DNA of 64,000 bases from NCBI RefSeq assembly GCF_021155765.1, contig NC_060115.1:14152493-14216492 (forward strand), in the 5' to 3' direction. Shown in pieces: positions 52,597 through 62,523 of the stretch. The notes beneath the pieces are model-generated. The model saw nothing but the letters and a program-made list of their open reading frames with translations, was not told the origin of the DNA and ran no database searches. How positions within the stretch are numbered: the first letter of the stretch is position 1; every line of letters begins with the position of its first letter. Origin of the DNA: Diprion similis. Taxonomy: Eukaryota > Arthropoda > Insecta > Hymenoptera > Diprionidae. The position numbers were made by a program, and so were the translations under genes.

Positions 52597-54785
52597 TAAT
52601 AAGCGCGAGACCAAACACCCCGTCACACATTGACAAGCGGTGATTTGATTTAATAACATTGACGCGGAACGTACCGGGATCCGAAACCGTAGCGCTGGGC
52701 CGAATTTTCATACGTTTAACGATCGTTCGTCAAGCACGGAAACCCCGTCCTCTGTACGTAGCAGGGATAAACACGTGTGTAATTGAACTCGAATGTTGAA
52801 AAACGATATTCCGAGGGCTATCGACGCTAAAGGTTCGATATTCGCGTCATCGGTGACAAAGACGGGGAGAAAATTCTGCCGGAGCCGTAAGTTCATGGGC
52901 ACGGGTTGATCGGAAGAATTTTTGTCGACAACCGGGGATGAAAAATTTTTCGGGAACATCCTCGGAAGTCGGAAGCCGGAGTCGAAATTGACCGCGGATT
53001 GGGGGTTCCTGGTCAGACGATCAATCAATGCCGTCGAGGACTGGACAAAGCGCAATTCTTATCCGGCTAGATAACAATTTTGCTCGGTACCGTTAACGTG
53101 TTTCGAGACGACGACTTGGAGAACATAGTGAGGGTTATGAAGAGTTCCCTGGATGTTTGCAGGGACAACTCTGATTTCGAAGAGAAAGCCAGCCGACAAT
53201 TAGCAGCCAACTCCAGGAACAAAGGTCAGCCAACCGCGGTTTCAACATCTCCGACCGCCGACTTGCAACCCCGACGTCTCTCATCTCCTCCCTCTCATCA
53301 CTGCACTCACCCGACAATCCCCCTGCACACCTTCCACGCTCGCCCCGTCGAGCCCCCCCCCCCTCTGCGCACACACACACACACACCCGCTCGTTAGTTT
53401 TGAGTTCATTCATTTGTAAGGGAAGGCTAATCGGCCAGGGTGTTACCGGCCACCACGCGGTATCACCGCTTCGTGCATGAGTTTGAAGGCCCCTCTTGAG
53501 ACTAGATAATGAACATCACATTCGTTCTGTACGACTCGCGCATGCAAATTCATTCTTCCTTGTCTCCCGTCTCCATCCTCCCTCTTCCTAGTAAGCGCGA
53601 GACCAAACACCTCGTCACACATTAGCAAGCTGTGATTTGATTTGATAACTTTGACGCGGGACGTACAGGGATCCGAAACCGTTGCGCTGGCCCGAATTTT
53701 CACAGGTTGAATTATCGTTCGTAAAGCACGAAAACCCCGTCATCCCTGAGTAGCACAGATACACACGTGTGTAATTGAACTCGGATGTTGAAAAACGATA
53801 TTCCGAGGGCTATCGACGCTAAAGGTTCGATATCCGCGTCACTAGTGACGAAGCTGAGGAGGAAATTCTGCCGGAGCCGTTAGTTAATGAGCACCGGTTA
53901 ATCGGTGATGATTTTTGCCGACAAATGGCGATGGGAAATTTTGACGCACATCCTTGGAAGGCAAAAGCCGGAGTCGGAATTGACCTTAAATTGTGCGTTT
54001 CTGGTCAGACGATCAATAAATGCCGTCGAAGACTGGACAAAGCGCGATTGTTATCTGGCTAGATAACGATTCTGGTCAGTGCCGTTGACTTGTCTTAAGA
54101 CCACGACTAGGAGAACATGGCTAGGGTCATAAAGAGTTTGCTAAATGTTTGCAGGGACAACTTTCATTTCGAAGAGGAAGCCAGCCGACAATAAGCAGCC
54201 AACTCCAGAAACGAAGGTCAGCTAACCGCGGTTTCAACCTCCCCGACCGCTGACTTGCAACACGACGTCACTTACCTCCTCCCTCTCATCACTGCACTCA
54301 CCCGACATCCCTCTGTTCTCCTTCTACGCTTGCCGCGTCAAGTCCCCCCCCCCCCCTCCCCCCTCCCCGCGCACACACACACACCCGCTCATAAGTTTTA
54401 AGCTTATTCATTTGAAAGGGAACACTGATCGGCCAGGGCGTGACCGGCCACCGCGCGGATTCAACCGCTTTGTGTGTTAGTTTAAAACCCCCTCTGAAGA
54501 CTGGATAATATACATTACATTTGTTCTCTACGACTTGCGCATGAAAATTCATTCTTCTTCGTCTCTCGTCTCCATCCTCCCTCTTTCTAATAAGCGCGAG
54601 ACCAAACACCTTGTCACACACTGGCAAGCTGTGATTGGATTTAATAACTTTGACGCGGGTCGTACAGGGATGCGAAATCGTAGCGCTGGCCCGAATTTTC
54701 GCACGTTTAATGATCGTTCGTGAAGCACGAAAACCCCGTCATCCCTGAGTAGCGTTGATTTATGGGCACCGGTTAATCGGTGAAT
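52597..54785 (+). repeat. tandem repeat of about 1-kb units
   Basis: The anchor AAGCGCGAGACCAAACACC starts at 52601, 53593 and 54592, giving units of 992 and 999 bp; the third unit has an internal deletion and stops near 54785. Each unit has a CA repeat and a C-rich run (53355-53390, 54340-54385). ORFs in it are not conserved between units. It directly precedes the 28S fragment. Confidence 0.88.
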
Positions 54786-54814
54786 TTCTGTGTGTATTCT
54801 GGTGTATTTCTATG

Positions 54815-55494
54815 CCTGACACGCCCGTCGTAACGCGTTCGGAGCGTGGGCGGGCGCGGTTTGAAATGTGACACACCCGTCGGGCGAAAGGGAATCCGGT
54901 TCCTATTCCGGAACCCGGCAGCGGAACCGTTTACAAGTCGGGCCCTCGCAAGAGAGTTCGTCGGGGTAACCCAAAAAGACCTGAAGACGCCGTCGGGAGA
55001 TCCGGTAAGAGTTTTCTTTTCTGTATAAGCGTTCGAGTTCCCTGGAATCCTCTAGCAGGGAGATAGGGTTTGGAACGCGAAGAGCACCGCAGTTGCGGCG
55101 GTGTTCGGATCTTCCCCTCGGACCTTGAGAATCCAGGAGAGGGCAACGTGGAGGTCTCGCGCCGGTTCGTACCCATAGCCGCAGCAGGTCTCCAAGGTGA
55201 AGAGCCTCTAGTCGATAGACTAATGTAGGTAAGGAAAGTCGGCAAATTGGATCCGTAACTTCGGAATAAGGATTGGCTCTGAGGATCGGGGCGTGTCGGG
55301 CTTGGTCGGGAAGCGGGTTTGGCTGACGTGCCGGGCCTGGGCGGGGTGATGGTTATACCGGATCCGAGCTTGGTCCCGTGCCTTGGCCTCCCGCGGATCT
55401 TCCTTGCTGCGAGGCTTCGGCGGCGGTTCGCCGTTGCCGTCGTCCTCTTCAGCCGCCATTCAACGGTCAGCTCAGAACTGGCACGGACTGGGGA

Positions 55495-55525
<31 letters not shown>

Positions 55526-55549
55526 CGATGGCCCTAACGGGTGTTGACG

Positions 55550-55615
<66 letters not shown>

Positions 55616-55642
55616 ACGGGAATAACTATGACTCTCTTAAGG
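54815..55642 (+). rRNA. 28S rRNA gene fragment, 5' of the R2 insertion
   Basis: Recognisable conserved 28S text includes GAACCCGGCAGCGGAACCG, AAAAAGACCTGAAGACGCCG, TCTAGCAGGGAGATAGGGTT, ATTCAACGGTCAGCTCAGAA, TTGACGCAATGTGATTTCTG and ACTATGACTCTCTTAAGG, ending exactly at the R2 target site. The 5' edge is approximate. Several changes at normally invariant positions (for example ACGACGGGAATAACTAT where I expect ACGGCGGGAGTAACTAT) suggest a decaying copy. The gene is truncated upstream and adjoins the 1-kb tandem repeats. Confidence 0.9.
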
Positions 55643-55757
55643 TCCACAGGGTGAACGCCTTTAGCCCTGTGGCCATGTGCCAACCGTCACCTCCTCGTGG
55701 TGAGAGTCGGGCAATGGGTGTGAACCAGACGGTTCACACCCAGCTAACGACGGTTGG
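55630..55757 (+). ncRNA. HDV-like ribozyme of R2, spanning the 28S/R2 junction
   Basis: P1: GACTCTC in 28S (55630-55636) with GAGAGTC (55702-55708). P2: CCAACCGTC (55680-55688) with GACGGTTGG (55749-55757). P3: ACC (55689-55691) with GGT (55699-55701), loop TCCTCGT. P4: GGGTGTGAACC (55716-55726) with GGTTCACACCC (55731-55741), loop AGAC. J4/2 is AGCTAAC (55742-55748), with C55744 the likely catalytic base. An extra hairpin CCACAGGG/CCCTGTGG (55644-55651, 55665-55672) fills J1/2. The predicted cut lies before 55630, 13 nt upstream of the insertion, a position I recall being reported for some R2 elements. Confidence 0.82.
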
Positions 55758-55939
55758 CTGTCGGCCGCCCAAAGTCAGCCCCCCTCGGGGAGCTGTCACG
55801 TGCCCACCGACCGGCCACTGGTGGGCGGCCGATTAACGGCGGGGGCTCCGAGGGGGGGGGGGGGGGGGGGGTTGCCAGCGCCTCCCAACAACTTTCAGCA
55901 GGCCCGCTAAAAATAAATATTACAAGCTGAACCCGCCGA

Positions 55940-56587
55940 GTGCCTCAGCCCGGCGGGCCTGCTAAAACAAGCACCCGGGGAGAGCTAGCCGGTCCCCTAG
56001 AGGTGGCTGCGGGGTTAGTGGACGACCCCGCACCAGCGCATCTGATTGAACCGAACCCAGAACCCATCCAGGCACCCGAACGGTATGCCTGCAAGAACTG
56101 CGAGCACGACTTCGCCACCAAGCGAGGAATCGCAGTTCATCGCAGGATCAAACACCCTGCGGAAGCAATTGCGGAAATCGAGCTTCCCGGCGCCAAACTG
56201 AGACGGCGGGATGAGGAGCTGCGCCTGATGGCACGAGAGGGGGCGTTGGCTGCCGAGCGGGAAGTGAGATTCATGAATCTCCATCTCCTCGCCCTGGTCC
56301 CTGGCAGGACCCAGGAGGCGATCAAGGGGGTCCGGCGTCGGCCGGACTACCGCCGACTAGTCGAAGCCGCCCAACAAGACCTTGAGGCGGCTCAGGACCC
56401 CCCTGGGACACCTGCCAGAGCACGCCGACGAAGAAGTCGCTCGTTGCCATCGCTGCGTGAGCCCTCACCCGCCCCAGAACCAGCGAGGGTAACAACACTC
56501 ACCCCAGCGGCACCTGCCCCCACCCCGACGCCGGTTTCACCGACGAACAGGGGCAGGACCTTGCCCGGGCTATTCACATTCTGGTGA
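55940..56587 (+). pseudogene. R2 ORF, N-terminal DNA-binding region
   Basis: The first in-frame codon after an upstream TGA is GTG (55940), so no AUG start is visible. CKNCEHDFATKRGIAVHRRIKH is a CCHH zinc finger (CX2CX12HX4H). Further on, LALVPGRTQEAIKGVRRRPD looks like the end of the R2 Myb domain. A proline/alanine-rich stretch follows (APAPTPTPVSPT). The frame ends at 56587, and the natural continuation (ANDLANIADDALRGEDTDSA) is in the +1-shifted frame at 56584. In R2 these domains bind the 28S target. Confidence 0.85.
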
Positions 56588-56760
56588 CCAAGGCCCGGCA
56601 AGAGGAGCATCATCACGCCAACGATCTGGCGAACATCGCTGATGATGCTCTACGGGGGGAAGATACTGACTCGGCCGTCTTAGCATGGCTGAGAGTAGTC
56701 TTCCCCCGGAAGCCGCTGCGGCTGGAAACGGGCGCCGGGAGCCGACCGCGAACCGAGTCC
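56584..56760 (+). pseudogene. R2 ORF, linker between frameshifts
   Basis: A short segment in a third frame, reading ANDLANIADDALRGEDTDSA and LRVVFPRK, which fits the R2 linker before RT. A second shift between about 56700 and 56760 leads into the RT frame. Confidence 0.6.
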
Positions 56761-58238
56761 GCCAGAGGCGTGGAAAGCCACCGTCAAGGAGGACACTGTA
56801 TCGCCGCAAATATGCCAGAGTCCAGACCGGATGGAAGAACAGCAGACGACACGTAGCTCGGGAGATCCTGGAGGGAGGCCCCAGTCAGTTAAGCCACTCG
56901 CTCGACAAGTTGGCTGTCCACTGGGGCCAACTCCTTGGGCATCCGTCCAAGGAGTACCCTGGTCCCTCAAGGATCTTACCTGAAAAACCCCAGCTACGAT
57001 ACACGTGGGACCCGATCTCCATAGAGGACGTCGAAACCATCATGGTCCCCGTGTCGTCGTCCCCCAGTCCGGACAAGGTTACGGCAAGGCAGTGGCGCGC
57101 GGTATCACCATCTACCCGCACGCTCCTCTACAACGTCGTCATGCTGAGAGGGGGGGGGGGGGGGGGGGGGGGGTTTCCTCGACAGCTCCTGGATAGCCGG
57201 ACCATCTTCATTCCGAAGATGAAGGTTCCGGAGAATCCTGGGGACTACCGGCCGATTTCGATCGGTTCGGTAGTGGTACGACAACTACACCGCTTCCTCT
57301 CCATCCGCCTAAGAGCCGCGAATCTCACCGACGATCGGCAGCGCGCATTCATTTTCGCCGACGGAACAGCGGAGACCACGGCCGTCCTGGACACCATCCT
57401 TTGGACGGCCCGCGCGCTGCGTCGCGAGCTGCACGTGGCTACCTTAGACGTCGCTAAGGCATTTGACACCGTCAGCCACGATGCACTCGCCACGATCGTC
57501 AGGCAGCTCGGCTTACCTAGAGGCCTCGTCGCCTACGTAGCCGAGCTGTACAGAGACGCTGCCACCAGGCTCGCAGCAGAAGGGAGGATGTTCCCACCGG
57601 TACCGGTCCGGCGAGGAGTTCGGCAGGGAGACCCCCTCTCGCCAATCCTCTTCAACCTCGTCGCAAATAACATCATTGCGGCGGTGCCCTCTGAGGTCGG
57701 GTTCATTCTCGAGGGCGAGCGCATAGCGTGTCTCGCCTTCGCGGATGACCTGACCCTCATCACCTCCTCGAAGTGGGGAATGCAGAGGGCACTTGCTAGG
57801 GTTGAGGAGGCGGCAGCCAGCATGGGGCTGAAGCTCAACCCGTTCAAGTGCGCAGCTCTTTCTCTGGTGCCCGCCGGTAAGGAGAAGAAAATCAAAGCCG
57901 TCACTAAGCCCCAGTTCAGACTGGGTGACGGCATTCTTCCCCAGACCGGCGTGCTCCAGAGATGGCAGTACTTGGGGGGTGAGTTCAGTTCCGGGGGGCT
58001 AACAACAGTCGAGGTCGAGCTGGGAGCGGAGCTAGAGAACATTACGAAGGCTCCGCTCAAGCCGCAGCAGCGCATCACCATGCTGCGGCTGTTCCTGCTG
58101 CCTAGGGTCTACCACCTTTTGGCCCTAGGGAACACGACAGCAGGACAGCTCAAGGCTCTCGACATGCAAGTCAGACGCGCTGTCCGCGTCTGGCTTAGGC
58201 TCCCCGGCGACACGGCGGTTGGCTATTTCCACGCCTGA
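56685..58238 (+). pseudogene. R2 reverse transcriptase
   Basis: A 517-codon frame (authentic from about RRTLYRRKYARVQTGW). RT blocks: SRTIFIPKMK, PGDYRPISIGSVVVRQLHR, VATLDVAKAFDTVSHDAL, VRRGVRQGDPLSPILFNLV and CLAFADDLTLIT, where FADD is the catalytic box. Residues 155-163 are a glycine run encoded by a long G homopolymer (57150-57172) where R2 normally has ordinary sequence. The frame stops at TGA 58236-58238 inside a YFHA-AKDGGLGI motif that is conserved in R2, and continues in register beyond it. Confidence 0.93.
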
Positions 58239-59228
58239 GCCAAAGACGGCGGACTCGGAATTCCATCCCCCACCACCCTTATCCCGGCTATGGTCATCAG
58301 CCGCCTGGGCCGTTTAGACCAGAGCAGTCTCCCTGCAGCTCGCGCTGCGCACGCGTGCCAGAGGGTCCAGCGAAAACTTGGCTGGGCCCGACGCACGCTG
58401 CGCAAAGCGGGGCTAACTGGAGATGACTCCTCGGCCCAGGCACGCCAGCAGCTGTGGGCGCGGATACTGCACGAGTCGGTGGACGGACAAGAGCTCAGGG
58501 AATCCTCCTTGAGCGCCCTGTCCAGCAACTGGGTCCACCACGGGACCGATGACATCCCGGCCCGTGACTACGTGCAGTATCACCACGTCCGCGTCAACTG
58601 CCTCCCCACCTTAGTGCGTACCTCACGTGGGCAGCGGCGCAACCGCTGGCGAGTCACATGCCGCGCCGGTTGTGACTCTACGGAGACCGCTGCCCATGTT
58701 ATACAGCAATGCTGAAGGACGCACGGAGGCAGGGTCAAGCGCCACGACGCGGCCTGTGCCACAATAGCTGCTGGCCTCAGGGATAAGGGTTGGAACATCG
58801 AGAGGGAAAGGGTGTTTGATACCTCCGAGGGCAAACGAAAGCCCGACATAATTGCGAGCAGGGAGGGGCACGGGGCAATCATCGACGCCCAGGTCGTCTC
58901 AGGCATGTCCCCGCTTTCGGCCACCCATGCCAGAAAGCGGGGATACTACGCCGACAACCGGGATCTGCAGAGAAGCATCGCTGCCCACCTGCGGATCCCG
59001 GCCGCCAACTTCGAGACGACCACGTGCACCCTCTCGTGGAGGGGGGTCTGGTGTGAGGAATCGCACCAGAGCCTCCGCTCGTTCGGGCTTTCGGATAGGG
59101 AGGGCATCACTACTCGGGTGCTACAGGGTTCGCACACAAACTGGGTTCGGTTCAATCAGATGACAGGAGTAAGGCGTCGTCCACGACCCCCTAGGCCCGA
59201 CAGGGCATCGGCTAGCTCTTGTCGCTGA
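58239..59228 (+). pseudogene. R2 C-terminal region with endonuclease
   Basis: In the RT frame past the TGA: AKDGGLGIPS, then CRAGCDSTETAAHVIQQC, the CCHC (CX3CX7HX4C) motif of R2, a second TGA (58713-58715), then RKPDIIASREGHGAIIDAQV, the PD-(D/E)XK-type restriction-like endonuclease core. It ends at TGA 59226-59228. In a live R2 this domain nicks the 28S target to prime reverse transcription. The 3' untranslated region is only about 95 bp. Confidence 0.9.
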
Positions 59229-59323
59229 GGTAGGGGCCCGCGGTCCCCAGTGTTCCAAGTGTCGTGATGTCCGTGTTCGTCTTGTCCACGTTTTATATCA
59301 ACCGCCAATGATTTATGTTAAAA

Positions 59324-59381
<58 letters not shown>

Positions 59382-59397
59382 ACTGTCCCTATCTACT
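59324..59397 (+). rRNA. 28S rRNA gene, 74 bp between R2 and R1
   Basis: TAGCCAAATGCCTCGTCATC through CACTGTCCCTATCTACT is the conserved 28S sequence between the R2 and R1 insertion sites and has the canonical length of 74 bp. The next expected 28S bases (ATCTAGCGAAACC) are replaced by R1. Confidence 0.96.
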
Positions 59398-59643
59398 GGC
59401 CCCGAGCCACATACAGAAAATTTTGAGCGAGTATTGATTGATAGCAAATCCAGACGAATTCATTTATTTCAAAAATTACGCAGCTGAACGAATTTCTGGT
59501 ATCTTTCTTTTGGAAACTGTTTAGATACTAGAAACCCATACTTGCAGCGAGCGTTATTTCAAAGTTTCTGTGGCTGGTCCTGCCTCCACGGGGCGGGGCT
59601 GGTAACCGTCTGCAATTCAAATTGCGGACGGGCTAAAAGGACC
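59398..59643 (+). ncRNA. candidate HDV-like ribozyme at the R1 5' end
   Basis: P1: the first six bases GGCCCC (59398-59403) with GGGGCT (59595-59600), giving a G-U first pair as in HDV. P2: GGTCCT (59576-59581) with AGGACC (59638-59643). P3: GCC (59582-59584) with GGC (59592-59594), loop TCCACGG. Then GGTAAC, P4: CGTCTGCAAT (59607-59616) with ATTGCGGACG (59621-59630), and J4/2 GGCTAAA (59631-59637) with C59633 as likely catalytic base. Element order and J4/2 match the R2 ribozyme at 55630. J1/2 is very long (172 nt). Folded by hand only. Confidence 0.65.
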
Positions 59644-60262
59644 ACAATGCTAAAGCCGTAGATAGGGTGTGGGAATGTGGTTGCGGGGCACCACTCTTTT
59701 AATCTTTGACTACGTATTCTTAACCTACTTTTAACTCTCTGACTAATTTATAAAAATTTCTACCAAATCCTTATTTTGTCACTACTACTGGCTAGTTAGC
59801 CTGGTGATAATTCAAATACTTTACTGTACTTTTATCTTTTCACATTTATACCTTCACTCTTACACCCACCTTACTGTGATCTTATTCTCTATTCATTTCA
59901 TACACCTACTCTTACGCACTTTTAATTCTGTTTGTTATACATTTTATATCTTTAATTTTACATCATTTTTATCATTTCCATCTCTAACATTTTATTTTTT
60001 TCACACTTTACACTTTACACCTAATTTATTGTATTCTTATTACCTATACGCTTGATATATTTTTACAACTAATTTACACACGCATGCATTCCACATTAAC
60101 CTTTTACCTGATTTCTGAGCCGCTTCACCTGAAAAGAAAAGAATCAAAGGAAAAAAAAAAAGTGTAAATTAAGAAGGGGTTACTCTAGACAAACTGATAA
60201 CTTACAACATACCTTTACTTACCTAGCATCTTTGCTGACGGCCTTGAGTTCTGCAATTTTCG
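59644..60262 (+). other. R1 5' untranslated region, remainder
   Basis: Pyrimidine-rich and AT-rich from 59700 to 60060 (long runs of T and CTTT/CACTTT), with a purine-rich AAAGAAAAGAATCAAAGGA block at 60132-60155. The ORF at 59804-60055 has no recognisable content. No repeat shared with the rest of the window. Confidence 0.6.
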
Positions 60263-60601
60263 ATGTCGACCAGTTACGGGGAGGAGCCTGTGCCGCTGGC
60301 TGTGGAGCTTGAAGGAGAAATGGATTTAGACAGAACATTTACGGCAGATCTTGCTATTACGGACCCAAGCACACCGACGAATGTTTTCGATACAGGAGAA
60401 TTTCACCGAAACCAGCCCTCAATAAGTACGGGAATTGGATCTAGCAAGAAACGAAAGATAGATGACGACAGCGGGAGCGAGGAAGAGGGAGATGACTACA
60501 GGCCGACAAGAAATCACGCTTTAGCACTTGAAGAGGCAAAAAACATAGAAGTGAAGGTAATTGCATTCTGTCTGAAAAGAGCATACTACCTTCATATCTA
60601 G
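60263..60601 (+). pseudogene. R1 ORF1, N-terminal part
   Basis: Starts MSTSYGEEPVPLAVELEGEM. It has a basic nuclear-signal-like patch SSKKRKIDDDSGSEEEGDD and ends with a helical stretch before a premature stop. The continuation is in another frame at 60606, so a frameshift lies near 60545-60605. R1 ORF1 proteins bind element RNA. Confidence 0.7.
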
Positions 60602-60605
60602 CAAA

Positions 60606-61664
60606 ATGAAAGACCTGATAGGTATCCTTATGGACCTAATCAGCGATAATCGGTATCTGGAAGGGCAGCTCAAGGGCTCACGGAAAGCACACAAACAAAG
60701 TAGCCGGAAAAACTTAAAAAACATAGAACTTGCCGTCCTAGCCAACCTGCGCCTGGTTGAGGAACTAAACGAAGCGATCAGGGATCCAAAACAAGACTTA
60801 TCGTCGCAAAAACATGCGACAGGTTCATATGCTGAGATTGTCAAAGGCCAGGCATGGAATGGTAGCAATGCTCCTCCAGAAGTTCATGCGACAGCAAATA
60901 CTCAGCAAAAAGGTGAAACAGTGACCATCTACCCCTCTGAAGGTAGGGGAAAAGACAGTGAGGAGACAAAGATTGCGCTTATGGAATGTGTTGACCCTAA
61001 GACCGAGAATATTGAGATTAGGAATGTTCAACGAATTAATAATAAGGGCATTTTAGTTGAAACGGCGGACAAAGAATCAATGGAGAAAATAATTAATAAT
61101 CCCAATCTGAAGCAGAGGGGCTACACAATAGGAGAAACAAAGAAAAAGAAGCCAAGGATGATAATCTACGGGATATCGAGAAACGAGTCTAAGGAAAACA
61201 TTGAGGAAATGATATGTAAACAAAATTTTGATGGTATGGCTTAGGACAAGTTTAGAGCTAATTTTCAGCTGTCATTTCAGACAGGAAGCAGAACTAATCA
61301 AGGCACCAACTGGGTAGCGCAAACTAGCCCAGAGATAAGGAATCACCTGAAAAGCAAAGGCAAAGTGTACGTGGGATGGATGGCATGCGGCGTCAAAGAT
61401 TATGTAGCTGTCACCAGGTGCTTTAAATGTCAGAAATTTGGCCACATAGCGGCCCACTGTAAAGGCACTGAAGCAATATGTGGACAGTGCGCGGACACCG
61501 GTCATCAGTCGGAGAATTGTCCAAACAAGGACAAAAAACCGACCTGCGTTAACTGCAGAAAGAGCAGGATGGTGCACGATCACCCGGCAATGTCTAAGGA
61601 GTGCGGGAGTTATCAGAAGGCCCTTAAATTACAAATTGATCAAACTGACTATGGCAGCACGTAA
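60606..61664 (+). pseudogene. R1 ORF1, middle and zinc knuckles
   Basis: One frame with an internal TAG at 61242-61244. The first part has coiled-coil-like helices and SYAEIVKGQ, a motif often seen in LINE ORF1. After the TAG come CFKCQKFGHIAAHC, CGQCADTGHQSENC and CVNCRKSRMVHDHPAMSKEC, the three CCHC-type knuckles characteristic of R1-clade ORF1. It ends at TAA 61662-61664, overlapping the ORF2 ATG by 14 nt. Confidence 0.88.
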
Positions 61665-62523
61665 ATCTACCTTGAAAGTGCTGCAACTGAACATGCAGAG
61701 AGCCAGACATGTAACCGAGGAGATAAGGCAAACCATGAAGGAGAACAACATCGATATCCTATTAGCGCAGGAACCCTACTCATGGAATCATGCTATCACG
61801 GGATTTGGCCTTAGTAATGGTGTAATAACCGGAGACTCGAAAACTAAACCTCCGATGGCGTCTATTATAGTTGTGAATAGGGACATAGACGTCATGAAAT
61901 GTGTAAAACACTGCAGCAGCCACTGCGTCACTGCTCAGACAACATCTAACATTGGCCACATATACATGATTTCCCTATACTGTCAGTTTCAAGATGAAAT
62001 AGAGCCATACCTCGCACAACTCGAGCGCACTCTCATTGATCTGAAAGGGGGTAAAATCGTCATCGGGATGGACGCAAACGCCAGGTCACCCACGTGGGGT
62101 AGTGCACACCTAGATCACAGGGGTGAAAGAGTGGAAGAATTTATCGCTTCTCACGGACTCGTAGTCCCAAACAAAAAAGGACAACTGAGCACCTTCAGTT
62201 CAGGTAGCGGTGAGAGTAACATCGATGTGACACTGATCAAGGCAAACCTGGTAGGGAAAATTAAGTCTTGGGAGGTGCAAGAAGACTGGACAACAAGCGA
62301 CCACCGATGCATCCTCATTACGTTAGAAAACTGCGCAACCCTAGGCACGAGTATGAGGAGGCACCAAAATACCCCAGGAAACCGGTTTGCCGTGAAGAAG
62401 GCCAGTTGGGATAAATTCACAACCTTTCTCGACCTGAGGAAGAGTCACTATCTCAATACGGAGGCCATCCGAAATAAAGAACAACTAGAACACCAAGTTA
62501 GGGGAGTTCAAGACCCGTTATGA
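61651..62523 (+). pseudogene. R1 ORF2, endonuclease domain
   Basis: ATG at 61651 lies inside the last codons of ORF1 (ATGGCAGCACGTAA overlap). The APE-type endonuclease is complete: LQLNMQRARH, LLAQEPYSW (catalytic Glu), VIGMDANARSPTWGS, SNIDVTLI and WTTSDHRCILIT (catalytic Asp-His). R1 endonuclease cuts the 28S site. The frame stops at 62523 and continues in the next frame from 62520. Confidence 0.9.

Larger units (their letters stand above)
55643..59323 (+). mobile_element. R2 non-LTR retrotransposon in 28S rDNA
   Basis: Inserted between TTAAGG and TAGCCAAATG, the standard R2 site, and in the same orientation as 28S. At 3.68 kb it is full-length. It has a 5' ribozyme, one ORF with an N-terminal zinc finger, RT and a C-terminal restriction-like endonuclease, and ends in a short AAAA before 28S. 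The single CCHH finger points to the R2-D type of clade. The ORF is broken by at least two frameshifts and two TGA stops. Confidence 0.96.

Noticed and set aside
53080..54627. ORFs with PPPP and CVCVCA repeats in the 1-kb tandem units
   Set aside because: Created by CA and C homopolymer repeats, and not conserved between units.
55319..55513. ORFs across the 28S fragment (54846-55513)
   Set aside because: The DNA is recognisable 28S rRNA.
59804..60055. 83-codon ORF in the R1 5' untranslated region
   Set aside because: Product of a T/C-rich tract with low-complexity translation.
60550..60599. Possible 45-bp intron in R1 ORF1 (GTAATT...CTAG)
   Set aside because: Length divisible by three, so removing it does not fix the frame, and LINE ORFs are not normally spliced.
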